From: Symbiodinium natans
Lineage: Eukaryota; Sar; Dinophyceae; Suessiales; Symbiodiniaceae
Reading direction: 5' to 3'
Assembly (NCBI GenBank): GCA_905221605.1
Contig: CAJNDS010002084.1
Coordinates: 64,001-128,000, forward strand
Length of the DNA: 64,000 nt
This document shows positions 10,204-22,621 of this stretch, one piece after another. Numbering within the stretch: the first letter of the stretch is position 1; every line of letters begins with the position of its first letter. The notes under the pieces are model-generated. The model was given only the letters and a program-made list of their open reading frames with translations, was not told where the DNA came from and ran no database searches. Both the position numbers and the translations under genes were made by a program.

Positions 10204-12254
10204 ATACCCTGACGTGTAGAGGCTGATGGTGACAGAAGGCTGCGAATCTTCCGCTTCCTTGCAGCAAAGGGCAATCCGAAAAAATTAAAGCAAATACTAC
10301 CGAACAGCTATAAACCCGCTGGTGGTGGAAGTCGCTAGCTTCCGTTTGCTGGTACTGAATTGGTCAATGAGTGAGTCAAGCAAGACATGAGCAGCCTCTG
10401 CATGTGTTCAGTCATCGACAGGAACCACAGCAAGCAAGTGAATACTCTGCCGGGCCAGAAAAGCTATCCACTGATATGTGTGCATACATGCAATGTAGGA
10501 TGTCTCGACTTGGCTAGGCACCGCAGTCATAGCAACCAATGTCTCAACACGCCCAGACTTCTCAGAGAAGGTGAAGGTCTTGAAGCCCAGAGCCTCTCCT
10601 TTGCAGAGAAATGCTGACTACCGACTACCCAACCAACTCCCCAACCAACTCTGCAACCCCAACGAGGCAGTGAGAGCGCTGGTCCTTGAAGGGCATCATC
10701 TTCGAAAGCATCGGTCCCTGGCAAGACCATGCGCACCAGCAGATCATTGTGCTGTCTTACCAGCAAAGGGATCATACCGAATAACATTCACGGAATCCGG
10801 AGCATCACTCCGCCTTCAGACGGATCATCCATGGGAGCAGCATCATAAGAAGCCTAACCACAGCTCCGCACCATGACATGGCGCGTGTCATTCTTCTATC
10901 TCAAAAACCTGGCAAACGATTACAAATGCCACAACACACTCTGCAGCCGAGCAACCCATTTCGTGGAGCCTTTCACAGAACCAAAGCTGACTTCAACCTT
11001 AGAGAAAATGGGTCCAGACGGCCAGCCCTTCGAGACGCTGAGATCTTGTTCAATCGCTCCCTTTCGAGGCTCAACGGTTGTTTAAGTCCGACATCGCGAC
11101 GACACGGCGCCACAGAGCAGCAGCTCAGCATGGCGTAGCCCTTCAAGGCTCAGGCCTGGCACTGGCGTGCATCTGCCCCGGTAACCTGACAAGACAAATT
11201 CACGAGAATTCGGACCTGTCGCGAGAATCATGATCTTCGAGAATACACAGGCTAGAATCAAGAAATCCCGATCCCCTAGGATCTGGCCAGCAGCCATGTA
11301 GACATCTGCCAAGATCGACAGTTGTACCATTGCTGGTTCCAGCTCAAATCTGGCAGGCATGGACTTCGGGGCTTGCAGCTCCTGCCCACAGAGGGCTGCA
11401 TATGAGTATCGACAGATACAGACCCCGCATCATGTCTTTGCAACTCTTTGCATGTACGCATCCTCATCAGGGTCCAAGGGCTCCACGCAGCCGGACAAAA
11501 GCAGACGGCCTTCAAGCAAACCCGAGACAAAACTCGCTTACAGCCAGGGCATAAGCTCAGGAAAGGCCTTTGAAAAGATGAGCTTCCGGCTCCTGATAAT
11601 GTGCACAGCAAGCTTCAGAGAACCTCTGCCATTCGAAGTAGAAGCACCGAGTCCTTGTCGCCGCCGCTTGTCAGCTGCAACTCCTTGGTCCAAAAAGGCT
11701 ACAACCAATTGAAGTACTGTAATACACAACAAAACTTTGAACTTGTGCTTCGTCAGGAACTGTAAGGCTCCTGTGGCAGCCAACATGGTACAGATATTTG
11801 AGACAGCAAGTGTGCATTGCACCGGCGGCAAGAACCGCAACATTCCAGTACTGCTACGCACTACTGCACTCATCTGCACTCCAGCTTGGGATGGAAAAAG
11901 GGTGACATGATGAGGTGATCAGCTGCGGTGAAGTGAACTTGTTAGCGACCATGTTTGATGGCATTAGAGAGAGAAATGTGTTGCATTACACACATAGGGA
12001 GGGTAGCTCTCGAAATCAAGAGCCCAGGCCCAGGTGCCCACATCCTGTCAGCTACTGTCAGCTACTGGCAGCTACTGGCAGCTACTGGAGTAGCTCTGAT
12101 CTTGAAGACTGGCCACAGCCAGCTCATCCGGATCCCAACCATACAAGTTGAACCTGGGCCGTGTGGCACAAGCATCAGGTGGGGGTTTTCTGCATTGTGC
12201 TGAAGTGCTGGATCTGGAGACGAGACACCAACGGGGTGCCAGAGCATGACTTCG
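10204..12254. other. Probable ferlin intron or spacer; a few simple repeats
   Basis: No domain is recognised. Minus-strand ORFs at 11082-11360 and 11538-11879 are open and could hold small exons of the ferlin 5' part, but I see no family motif. A short tandem CAGCTACTGG (four copies) lies at about 12055-12090. Confidence 0.4.
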
Positions 12255-12575
12255 CAGCTCACTGAAAGAAAGGAGGCCCTGGGCCAGAAGCTCCTTGGTT
12301 GACAATAGCAAGCTTGTGCTGACCGTGGAGCTTCCTTCGCAGTGCAAACATGTGAAGCACATCAAACACGAAAAAAACGCGACCATCAGAGCTGAGACGT
12401 ACAGCAAGAGACATCTGGGGAGAACCAGTTGCAGCTCCATAGCTTGAGAATAATTGTATCCTGCGAAGGAGGCAGTTGTTCACAATGGCACGGGCTTGCC
12501 TGAGGTGTCACTCGCACAAAACTCAGCTCCTCGTAGACGGGAGTGACAACTGGAATTTGAAGACATTCATTGAAG
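12255..12575 (-). CDS. Possible ferlin 5' exons (an earlier C2 domain)
   Basis: Two minus-strand pieces look like C2 strands in the right order. About 12575-12500 gives YTFNECLQIPVVTPVYEELS, like the FNE...F pattern of a C2 domain. About 12440-12260 gives PQMSLAVRLSSDGRVFFVFD and then LHGQHKLAIVNQGASG, reminiscent of the HKWAxLSDPDD segment of ferlin C2B. They are on the same strand as, and upstream of, the large ferlin exon. The evidence is motif-level only, and exon ends are not fixed. Confidence 0.35.
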
Positions 12576-12647
12576 GTGTACTGCTTAACCTGCTTGCCTG
12601 GCACGCACATTTTTGCTTTCACACTTCGTCGAAAGCAAGCACTCAAA

Positions 12648-12690
12648 GTTATCTCTCTCTCTCTCTCTCCCTCTCCCTTTCTTTTCTCTC
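12648..12690. repeat. (TC)n microsatellite
   Basis: A polypyrimidine run of CT dinucleotides with a few CCC and TTT interruptions, inside the interval between candidate ferlin exons. It gives a long polypyrimidine strand (plus) or polypurine strand (minus). Confidence 0.85.
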
Positions 12691-13239
12691 CGGAGTTTGG
12701 ACCCAGCCCGAGCAGAGCTGCCTGTCGAGGTCTTCACCAGACAGCCAGCAAACTCTACCGTCACATAGGGGCTGGGTGCCTTTCTCAATCAATTGAAGGG
12801 GAATCGTTTGACGAAGCGTGTCATCTCTCAGGAACCAGCTCCAGCAGTGTCTAGCAGCTCCTCCAAAGCACGAGCGGAATTACTCTGAGAAAAACTGCGC
12901 CAGCTCTTATCGGAAAACTGCAGATGGCGCTGTTACTTTCACAAAGAAACCATGGCTTAAAAACCAGAGTTCGATGTCCTCCACACGGAACATGTTCAAC
13001 CGCACATAATGTGCTCTTCCTGCAAAGCTTGTCATAATCAACTGGGATTCGAACTATCTTGTCCAGCTCAGGGTGTAAACAAGCTTCAACATGCATCAGA
13101 AAGCACAACTGCTGCTGTCCTGCTTGAGCGTCAACCGTTTGAGTCAAAACCGCGCTTTCCAAGCCCTCATGATCTCCTTGGTTTGCCTCCGGTATCGAAC
13201 GTGCCCACATCGACAATGGCATGCTGTGCACGTGTAACT

Positions 13240-13440
13240 AAGCTTGCGACAGCTGCTTCCTCACCCGCTTCCACTTGCTCGGAAGTCTGTCATGGCACTT
13301 TCTGATGTGCTGCAAGCAGCGCAACACAGCAGAACTATGCTTCCTGGCCTGCAGTGACAGACTTGGGGCAAGCTCGAAGGGCTTCAGAACAAAGATAGTG
13401 ACATTGATGGTGCCGGTCACAGCAGGGCTGTCAGGGCAGC
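13240..13440 (-). CDS. Possible ferlin 5' exon (C2 first strands)
   Basis: The minus strand reads FVVVRLFDDRVLCCPDS and then TGTINVTIFVLKPFELAPSL, a beta-rich stretch like the opening strands of a C2 domain (xVxIxVxxAxxL). It lies upstream of the other ferlin-like exons on the same strand. There is no independent proof that it belongs to the gene. Confidence 0.3.
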
Positions 13441-15439
13441 ACAAAACACGGTCATCAAAGAGACGAACCACGACGAACGAACGAAGCATTCCTAAGCTAA
13501 CACAATACACAAATTGCGCTCTAGCAGCTGTCCCGAAAGAACAACATTCTCAAGCCCATTCATCGCCTGTCATCTCTGCGCAGTGGAAGCCACCGTCTTG
13601 CATACCTACAGGTGTGCACACGCGGAGTCGCTCCACGCAAAACAGAACATCATCATGTCGCCACAAAGCCTTTGACAAGGAGAACAAAAAGCGTTGGTAT
13701 GTCTAGCTACAAGCTTGCCGCATATTCGGCGTAAGTATGCAGATCGTCCAATGAAGCCTATACCATCAGCTTAACTTCGCTCACCAAGACTCAAATGGTG
13801 TTGGCGTTTGTTGACGAAGGACAACTGCAACGAAGCTTTCCCAATTAGGAAATTTCGTGTGAACCAGTTCCTGCCACAGCAAAAGCACACAAAGCTGCAC
13901 AAATCAAGTGTTGATGACAATGTGTCATTCACTAACTAGAACAAGTGATGCAGCTGCAACATGCAAATCAGTAAGTGTTGCCACAGCCGAGTCACCTTGC
14001 GTAGACTTTGAACTCAATGAATGATGATTCAAACTCCTTTGGATAAAGCCCGACTCGCGGCCAAGTGCAATGCTCATTCCTGGTGACAAGGACTGACAAG
14101 GCAGCATGTCGCTCTACATTAGCAGTTCAACACACATGTGCAAACATTCTTCCAAGCTTTCGGCAAAGTACCAAGGAGCAAGAGAGCTGCGGCGCTCTAA
14201 TGTTTCAGTTTGGTACCAATAACCACAACATTCGATGACAACCTGAAGCCAACTCACAGAATTGGCTAGCAACTGTTGCTTAAAGCGCGAGCTGATGCAG
14301 CATAATCATAGACCAAGTGGCAAAAGGGTCACAAAGTGCGCCGTCTTGTGATTGCAAACTTCTTCCTTCAAAAATTCGGAAGCCTCAAAACCCAGAGCAA
14401 ACTGAAACACGGTGCACATCGTATCTTGAACACTTGCCCATTGCAAGAACAGCATGTACAAGGAACACGGGGGCCTACAACGTAATCTTGCATCGGCCGC
14501 GGCGGCGCGTGCTATGTACACGGATGGTTCTGCCAGTTAATCCTAAGGCAACCTGAGTAAACATGTTATAGCATGTTGCACGGTGCGCATGTTTCATTCC
14601 CAAATCAACCTACTGGGCACTTGTGTCCAACATAGTGAAAGCATGCCGATCATGGGGCATGTTCGACACAAAAGCTGGGCGAACCGAACATTGACAGACT
14701 GTATGCACAAGCCACACATACGAGCTCGTACAGTTTTTCGGCATTGCGAAACAGGATCGCGAAAAAATGCTCCTGGAGCTCAAAAACAACAAAAGAAATA
14801 TCAATTTCTCCAGGCCAAGACTAGACTGACCCCGTTCCTTATCCGGAGTGGGCGGTGCACCGATAAAACCCTGCACAGCATCTGCAATACAAACAAGTCT
14901 ATTGGATGGTTGTCCAGTACTCTTCGAGTGCAAGATGCAAACATGTGCATAGTATTTCGCGGCCACATTCGGGAATTTTCGCGCAGCGTCTCGACGGTGT
15001 CCTGGAAATTTTCCGCACTGCGGCTATTCTGAGCAGTAGACGGGGCCGGTGGCGGAAAACGAACCGACTGGATCCATTGAAGTCCAGACCAAAGAACGAG
15101 CTTCGCTTAGCCCAGGTCGCGGGATCCGCTGGGTGTTTCACAAGGGCAGGCGGACGGGGCGAGGCGTCCGCCACCATGTAGTACAGCGGGAACATCCGAA
15201 AGAGCAGGAGCCCCCATCGGCCCTTGCGGTCCGGAAGTCCCCACCCAATGATGCTGCGCACCACATACAAAGACTGCATCATCCTGGATGTCGTGATCCT
15301 TGAGTTCCTGCGTGTATCCAACTCCACCGCCTGGACTGCTAGTTCTGGAGACACTTTCCAAATGGCCGCTCTGTCACCAGAATGCTTCGTCACCCAGGAT
15401 GATAGCTGGTGAAATCACAAATGCGAAGCAACACGTGTC
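13441..15439. other. No supported gene
   Basis: ORFs on both strands up to 164 codons (minus, 14899-15393) show no recognisable family or convincing splice structure. The interval may be intron or intergenic DNA. Confidence 0.5.
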
Positions 15440-16030
15440 ATTCTCAGCACTCTTTTGCGCCCGAAACGAACAGCGGGCTTCAAAAAATTTAAGTACCAGC
15501 GCACACCTAAAGCATGGCACCCGCACCGCGTGACCCAACGATCACGCACAAAATCCTTCGCTCACCCCGGGTTGGGAGGGTGGGAAAAAGACTTTCAAGC
15601 TCAGAACTTGAACCACGTTCAACTTGCTGGGACACATATAAACTTCAAAATCTCACACGCACGTGTTTAACAGAAGCATGTGTATCAAGCTGTCACGCAA
15701 ACCTCTTTGCATGAAAACTTGGGTTTAAAACCATCAACATTTGAAACAATCCACAAATGCACACCGCATTTTTTGGAACAAGCAAACGGAAATAAGGACT
15801 TATCCATCACGATGGAGCGCAATCTTACCTCCTGTTTACTTGTACTGTTTTCTAACTTCAGCAATTTAGCTAGTGAAGTAAACAGACGCAAAGCAGCCCG
15901 TGTGATTATCTGACTCTCAACACTCTTTTTGCCTCCCAAGGCGAACAGCGAGGCAGACAGTTCAAGAGTGAAACACAAGCGCAACACCTAAAACATCGCA
16001 CCTGCACCACGTGCCCCCAGCGCCAAGGAC
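15440..16030. repeat. Pair of diverged direct repeats
   Basis: A segment of about 100 bp starting CAACACTCTTTTTGCC...GCGAACAGCGAGG (about 15920-16025) resembles one starting CAGCACTCTTTTGCGCCCGAA...GAACAGCGGG (about 15447-15545). Both continue into a 'CACCTAAA(G/A)CAT' stretch followed by CACCCGCACC or GCACCTGCACC. They are direct, about 480 bp apart and strongly diverged, and suggest an old duplication. Confidence 0.5.
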
Positions 16031-16529
16031 CGTAGTTTCCATGCAGATCAAGGGATATTGGAGCCTCTGGCCAGCGGGCCCGACCCCCGAAACCCCCTCA
16101 AAAAAGGCAATCTTTTTGAAATCATACTACTCTCTTACAATTCAAGGGACGTGTTCCCTAGCTAAGGGATGTCGGAGGCTCTGCACAGCGGGCCCTGCCA
16201 GTGGTCCGCCAGTGGTGCTTCTGGCACTGGCTGCGGGCAGGCCCTAGTGCACGCCGCCACCAAATACCCCACCAGCACTTGCAACTCAAATACTCCAATC
16301 AAGCACCTGTACATTCCCTGTTAGTCAACAAGTGGGCTGCTACACGCTGCTACATTTTGAGGAAAGAGTGGCACGCCATCATGTGACGCGGCCTGATGCG
16401 GCCTGCTCAGGACAGCGGGCAGTACAGCTACTGGCTATTCACGCATATTCAGGCCACATTCCCGGCTGCCCGGCTTATGAAGACGAAATCCCGATGCTGT
16501 TGCCCACCTGAGCTTCACTGACCTGCTTG

Positions 16530-16760
16530 TTCAAGCAACTTTCCGCTACAGTTGCCTGGCTTACCTGGCCTGCTTTCCCCAACAACTTTCCGGCACAATT
16601 GCCTGCCTGGGCCAGAGCCTCCTTGGCCCGCTTGCGTTAAGGCCTAAGGCAACTTTCTGGCACAGTTGCCAGCCTGAGCCTGCTTGGCCCGCGCTCAGGC
16701 AACATTCTGGTACAATTGTTTGGTCTGCGTAGCGGCAACTGGTACAGTTGCAGGGCAGAG
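16530..16760. repeat. Degenerate tandem repeat of short inverted repeats
   Basis: Five units, spaced about 35-65 bp, carry the core CAACTTTC(C/T)GGCACAGTTGCC or close variants (about 16537, 16583, 16649, 16699, 16735). Each core is itself an imperfect inverted repeat (CAACT...AGTTG) and can form a small hairpin. The spacers share GCCTGAGCCTGCTTGGCCCGC-like text. Confidence 0.65.
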
Positions 16761-17322
16761 AATCTCATGATAAGGCGGTCAACCGTTCCGAAACGTTGCC
16801 TGAATTGGCAAGCCAGGACGGCGCAGGAATGTAAATGGGGTTTAGGGACAAGGCGCGGAGGTTCGAAGTGGTAATCTTGAAAGCGGCTTTTTAGCTGCGA
16901 CTTCAAGCTTGAGCCTGCAAATGGCTTCGCAGGAGTGGCAACGGGTAGATCGATGCATAGCACGGCAACATGTCAGGCGTTATAAGCCTAAGAGGTCGAA
17001 CTCGGCTAGTCCCGAGGACCTAGTGAAAGCGCTCAGCGCCCAACTGGCCGTGAAGAAGATATGAGCACAACCCTGCTGCCCCTGCCCCCGAGGATGCGCT
17101 GTACTCCTGCATGTACTACGAGTCTGTATCACGGTGAAGTTCGAAGGTTGCAAGCTGCAAAAACAAGCTCGTCAGCTTTGGAGGTGCCCATGCTGGCAAG
17201 ACTGACGAAGAACTGAGAGAGATGAGTTGGGTCGTCATGAGTAAGGTTTGTAAGGAGAGTTCAATTTTTGACAGAGAAGACAGGGCTGCGCACATGGCGT
17301 GTTGCACGATGTCATGGCTGTC
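16761..17322. other. Spacer without supported gene
   Basis: No domain or repeat of note was found on either strand. Confidence 0.5.
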
Positions 17323-17592
17323 CTAAGTTTTGAGTGTCAGGCTTTGGGCTTCCCACGGGGAGGTAAGATGCGTGCATTTTAATTTGCGCAGGGGCACGAC
17401 CTCCCATGAGAAGGCCACAAGAAGATTGCGCGCATTGTCGAGGTCGGTCATGCAATGGATGTACATGCGCCCGCTTTCGTTGCGCATGCCAATTGTGTCC
17501 AACTGCAGCCATGATCCGGGCCGGGCGTTTTGGGTTTGAGGAAGTTCTCTTTTGAGGGCTAACTTGTTGGGAAGCATGGGTGCAAGCTGCAA
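17323..17592 (-). pseudogene. Retroelement integrase core fragment
   Basis: The 89-codon minus frame contains RPGSWLQLDTIGMRNESGRM followed by YIHCMTDLDNARNLLVAF. This matches the start of an integrase catalytic core, where the first catalytic Asp sits in a W-x-x-D-T pattern followed by a beta strand and a second D. No zinc-binding HHCC region, second Asp or Glu is present, so it is a fragment. It could be from a Ty3-like or copia-like element; I cannot tell which. Confidence 0.4.
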
Positions 17593-18504
17593 CCCAAGCC
17601 TAGCTTCAAACCCGGAACCCGAATCTAAAACTTACACACCTCAATTATTGAAACACACAAAACTAAGCGCGTTACGAAGTAGGTTCAAGCAAGCACTGCA
17701 ACGCTCACTTTTTACCTTGAGCCACATGCGGGAGTCGATGTCGTAATCGTGCCACTACAACTGTTGCTACATGGTGCTGAGCATCGTGATTTCTCAACTC
17801 CCCCCTCTTCGGGACAAGAGGAGAATCATCACATCTTGCTCTCCGGAGTCTTCTTTGTGGAAGCAAACAGTTGTTCTAGGCTATGCGGCTATGAGGGCAT
17901 TGGTGTTGGCAGGAGCTCGGAAGCCTAACTCGACGAGCAATTGAGCATCGCTACATGACAGATCCTGAGATCCACGTGGGGCGAAAGCAACCAGCACAAC
18001 ACGCGAGGATGTCTCACCTTCCCGCGGCACTGAACACTGCTTGCTCGTAGGCCGAAACAACGCAGGGAGCTCATGGATAGTCCCTGCAAGGTTGCAGGAA
18101 GCGTCAGAAGACTGACTCTGCCCCTCAGCGTCTTCTACCCAGATCTGACCTGACCTCCTGTAAACCTCGTGAGCGGAGCCACAAGATTTTAGGATTCTCT
18201 GTCATTGAACTTGTCAGAGTGGACGCCAACCTGGATGCCTTGGTAAACGGCAACGGCGGCGCAAGTCAACCGTTTGTTCTGCTGACAAACCTCGTGAGAA
18301 CGGCGGTAACCCCTCTGAACTTGCAAGTGTTACGTCTCAACCCAACATCCCACCCCCACGCGCATGCCGCATGCGCACCTGTGGCGAAGCTGCGACCCTC
18401 TGTGAGCGCGACGGCTCTTGACGATTCGTCGTGGGGAAGCAGGTGGAACAGCTGAAGGATATGGTGTTCCGTAAGTCTGTAGGATGCCGGCGACAGACTC
18501 AAGC
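17593..18504. other. No supported gene
   Basis: Only short ORFs without motif are seen. Confidence 0.5.
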
Positions 18505-20415
18505 TCAGATCCTATGAGGGGATCCAACACGACCTGTTGGGATAGTGTCGCGGGAACTGTAGCTTGCCACGCCGTCAGACAGACACAGTTGTTCAAGCAT
18601 TGCCGGCCATTCTTGCGGACTGATCACTTTTGCGAAGCCGTTTGACCTTTGTTCTTTGGTAGGGCAATAAATCACTTGGACGTTGGGCTCAGCGAGCCTT
18701 TCGCTGATGGATGCCACATAAACCCGGTGAACTCTGGGCATGTGGCGGAGCGTTGGGGAGTACTCCGCCACGACCCGGTCCACTGTCTGGACATGTTTTG
18801 TCAGACAGGCTTTCACCCGGCGCCGGTGCCACGGCTGGCCCATGTAACCAGCAAAGGTGGCGCAAAATACCCAGGGCACTTCCTGCACGTAGGCAGGCTT
18901 CTGCCCCACTACGGCTGCGAAAACTTTGTTTGCATTGGCAGCAGCCGTGCTGCGAGTGAGTAAATGCTGCAAGACAAAGTCGTCCGCGTTGCACATCGCA
19001 TCACGCAGCATGGCGTCAAAAGCGCCACACGCAAAGAAAGCCAATCGGCGACCTTTCCATGCACACGCTATCCGCTCCACGTTGCTCAGCTCCTCCTGAT
19101 GACAACGGCATCCCTCCACGAAAGGCGTCAGTCGGGTGGCCTCAGACGCAAAATGCTGAGCCCACACGGCCAGGTCGTAGTGCGTCTCATCCGCAAGAAG
19201 CTGCTTCAGAACCGGATACAAGGGTAGCCACTTCTGGAGAACACGAGCCAGGGAGTCCCATCGCCAATCCAACAACTGGTCCATGAGAACCAACCGCGCC
19301 TGCTCTTCTATGGAAGCCTCGCACATCATTTTCGCCCTGATGACCTCCTGCCAACTGCGATCCTTGCAGAAACGCGTCACTGAGCTGCCTTTCCGAAGTT
19401 CTGCCACTCAGGGACCTGTTTGACAGCGAACTCAAGGCAACTGAAAATGATGCGCAGCGTGCCTGGCAATTGCAGAGCTCTGTGGAACAACGGCAGTCCC
19501 CGCATAGCATCAACACCGGCTTGGCCCATTCCAGCTGCTGCAGCTGTGACAGTGGCATGCACATTGCCGCTCGTGCCAACAGGAAAATTCGCGAATCCCC
19601 TTTTCCGTGCCCTGGTCGCTCAGGAAGCCACGCACTTCTGCACGGTACGCCTGCAAGTTCTCTTGGCCGTTTTCCACAACTAACTATCATGTGGATCATG
19701 TTCGCTACTTTGCTGGCCGCGCTGCCCTCGCCACGTGCTACGGCGGTGCACCTCACATGCTTGAAGCCACGGAAGAGGTCGAAACTCCTGTCCCATCCAC
19801 ATATTGCTCCGGCATGTCTTCCTCTTGGCACAGAAATAATCATAATTGGCCTGAGGTGAGCTGTCCGGAGATATGTACCGAACGATCCGCAGCGCTGGGG
19901 GCCACAAACCGGCGAGACATCCAGTTTCAGAAGAATGTCTCTGACGTGGGCAGGACTGACCTTCATCTTCTGGACAAGCTCAAGCTTTTCCGGCGCAAAC
20001 ATACGCAGCACTGTCCGTAGAACGTCCGCAACCCTTATCGCGCTGGCTTGCCCAACATGATGTCTTGAATCGGAGGGTACACTTTCCACTTCTCCTCTTC
20101 AGAACTCTCCCCACGCTGCTCCTCCAAAAGGGCCGCAGGCTCAGGCTGAGGCAGCTGGTGGTGGAGCAGTACTACAGTCCTTTCTGGGAAGACAAGTTCC
20201 TCCACGCCAGACAGGAACTGCTTCATCAATGCCTCGGGCAAACGCACCACGTAAACAGAACAGTGCCGAAACATGTCCAGCGCCAAGGACCGCCCTACGG
20301 CCTCAGGCACTGCGCTGCTCCTGAAGGATCTTGACCTTCCTATGCTCACGGAGGCGCACTTGGCCCGGCCCGGCTGCCTGGAGGCCCTCTGGCAGCCTTA
20401 AAACATCCGGCTCCA
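18505..20415 (-). pseudogene. Unrecognised gene broken by several frame changes
   Basis: Coding-like text runs through the minus strand but switches frame repeatedly. An ATG at 20415 opens MEPDVLRLPEGLQAAGPGQV and stops near 20300. The next piece, 20349-20035, has VYVVRLPEALMKQFLSGVEE. Then AIRVADVLRTVLRMFAPEKL follows in the 20089-19187 frame, and HATVTAAAAGMGQAGVDAMR near 19560. The longest clean piece is 19407-18505 (300 codons), with WFCAT-like hydrophobic stretches and WPAMLEQLC near its end. The overlaps are only a few codons, as expected for single-base indels rather than introns. I do not recognise the family. It may be a decaying gene or transposon ORF, or an intact gene damaged by assembly indels. 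Confidence 0.5.
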
Positions 20416-21402
20416 TTGTCAACCATTGCTGAGAGCCGAGACCCGACGGATCACCGTTGATAATTCAGGATTCAGGATTCAGGACTTAAGACTTCAGGGG
20501 GCTTAGGTTTAGGTGCAAGAAAAACTCAATGCCAATCCAGCCGATACTTCAATACTTCGCCTATCCCCACCAAGTTGCCAAAAAAACATAACATAGATAC
20601 TGGCGCAAAGCCGGTACTGTATGGGGCACTACGTGCAAAACGCCAAGCCAAAGCCCACTGACTTTCTCACAACGCATGTTTGGACACGAACCCCCGGAAA
20701 CAAGCGTGTTTCGACTCCGGGGGTTCGGGTTCTGTTTTGACCCCCCCCCCCCGGTTCTAGACGCAACGCTTACACTTAAACCTGAAGTGATGAATGCAGG
20801 CAGGAAGCGGAGAAGCCAGCGGCCTTGCACAGGTTATGGGTAGTATCGCGGCACGGGGAGATACATGGGTTCAAAGATCTCCTCGTCTAAGTACCGGATG
20901 TGGGTTCTATTATGGACGCGCTGAAGAAACCCAGTGAGTATGGTAACCCTGCGCGTGTAGGATCTTATCCAACGAGCAAGCCTAACCCACCGGACCTTAG
21001 CACGAAGCCCATACGTCTCTTCAAGTGCGTAGGGAAGAAGTGTCTCAGGACAAATATACGAACACAATAGTACCAATCCAAGATGCAGTGATAAAGCCTT
21101 TCACAGAAAGTAGGCCGTTGGCATGCGCAGCTGAAACTGCAACTGGGTGAAGTCCCTGTTGGCTGGGCGCCGAATCAGGGTAACGCAGATATGGATGCAG
21201 AGAAGTGAAAGAGGCTACTCGACCCGGTGGCTGGCTCTGCCTACTAGTCTCACAGTGCAGATATGAAGGAAGTATGGAATTGCAAGCTCTACCCTCAGGG
21301 AGCAATATGGAGGGGGCTATGGCGTCGGTAGGATCCTACGCTACCTACACCAAGCAATGCTGAGACTGTAACCAGTTGAAACACACAAAACTAAGCGCGT
21401 TA
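20416..21402. other. Spacer; short poly-C tract
   Basis: A GGATTCAGGATTCAGGACTTAAGACTTCAGG cluster of short repeats lies near 20466, and a run of about 12 C at 20741-20752. No coding feature can be supported. Confidence 0.5.
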
Positions 21403-21494
21403 GCAAAAGCGTGCATCCACAAACTGACGGCAAGTGGTCAACGCCTCTTCAACGCAGAAAGCAAGAGGCACCACAACGGACCCGCCATACCCCA
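21403..21494. repeat. 91-bp direct repeat, copy 1
   Basis: This segment recurs almost unchanged at 21979-22069 (one visible substitution in CACAAACTGAC versus CACAAATTGAC). The two copies flank one copy of the DIRS-element repeat at 21516-21804. Confidence 0.85.
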
Positions 21495-21515
21495 ACTGCT
21501 GGGTGGGTGGGTGGA

Positions 21516-21804
21516 GATGAAACCTGTTCGGATCTGAAGGCCAGTTTAATGACCTACTTAGACTGCTCTCTGCAGGTTCGGGCCATACTGACGGCACAGA
21601 ATTCTCCCTGTGCATCGAGTATGCGCCATGTAAAAACTTCATACCAAACAGTCACTTCCATGAATGAAAACACGCTCTACACATGGCTCCGTTTTTGGAA
21701 CATTCCGTGTCAACACAGTTAAAACATGAAACCACTTGCAGTTTTGCGTCGCTGTTGCAGCGACTATAAATCAAAAGACAACATTATCATGTTCCGTGAA
21801 ATAG
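21516..21804. repeat. Flanking repeat of the DIRS-like elements, copy 1
   Basis: About 290 bp, from GATGAAACCTGTTCGG to CGTGAAATAG. It is found again near 31590-31822 (partial, with the left part inverted) and at 38251-38542. The core includes GACGGCACAGAATTCT, GTATGCGCCATGTAAAAAC and ACACATGGCTCCGTTTTTGG. Because the three copies bracket the two degraded DIRS-like copies, it is best read as a terminal or internal direct repeat of that element. Confidence 0.75.
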
Positions 21805-21978
21805 ATAGTCGTCTTATCGATTTACAAAACTGCAATCGTAAAACTCGAGCAAATGTATTGGCAAAGAGTAAACTCATCAATCCACATCGGGAATATATAA
21901 ACTCGCGCTCACAAGCAAACTATAACTAGAAAGCACTCGGACTCTGTTTTGCCGCGAAGGAACAAGGGGCAATCATTC

Positions 21979-22069
21979 GCAAAAGCGTGCATCCACAAAT
22001 TGACGGCAAGTGGTCAACGCCTCTTCAACGCAGAAAGCAAGAGGCACCACAACGGACCCGCCATACCCC
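21979..22069. repeat. 91-bp direct repeat, copy 2
   Basis: Second copy of the segment at 21403-21494; direct orientation, about 575 bp apart. Confidence 0.85.
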
Positions 22070-22621
22070 TTCTCACGTCCGATGTTCAAGAAAGGTGAAA
22101 AACCGGAGCGGGACCCTTCAGATGGCACGCCAGAAGGCTCGAGGGCAACGACCCCACGTCCAGGCAAACGTTGATGGCCGCTCTCACTGTTTCGCTGATG
22201 TCCACGAGTGTGAGCTAGTCACCCCTCCCTCTTGGAGGGTTCGCCGGTGTGAGGCAGAAAAACCCTGCTGTGCCCCGTGGAGCCCGACAGCAAAGTTGTA
22301 CAATCCTAGAGATATAAACACTGCCTTTGGCAGCCGCTAAGCTGTGCTCCTTAGAGCCAGCTGAGATGTCACAGCTGGGATCTAACTAGTGAAGCCGAAC
22401 AAATAAAACTGTACAGGATAGCATCATGAGGGCTCTTTTTGTCGACTACCCGTGGTTACTCCTTGTCAGAGTGAAGAAGTAGCCGCGCAAGGCGAGGAGA
22501 CCTCGGGCCTTGTTCCACTGAGTAGAGAGTGTTTGTTAGCCACTCATGTTTGAGAGCATCCGGGAACAAAAGATGTCCTGCATATACCAGTGGGGAGTGG
22601 AGACCACTTTCCCATGTAGAA
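22070..22621. other. Spacer downstream of the USP-like ORF
   Basis: This stretch lies 3' of the USP-like ORF on its strand and probably holds the element's 3' untranslated part. No ORF with a motif is seen. Confidence 0.4.
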
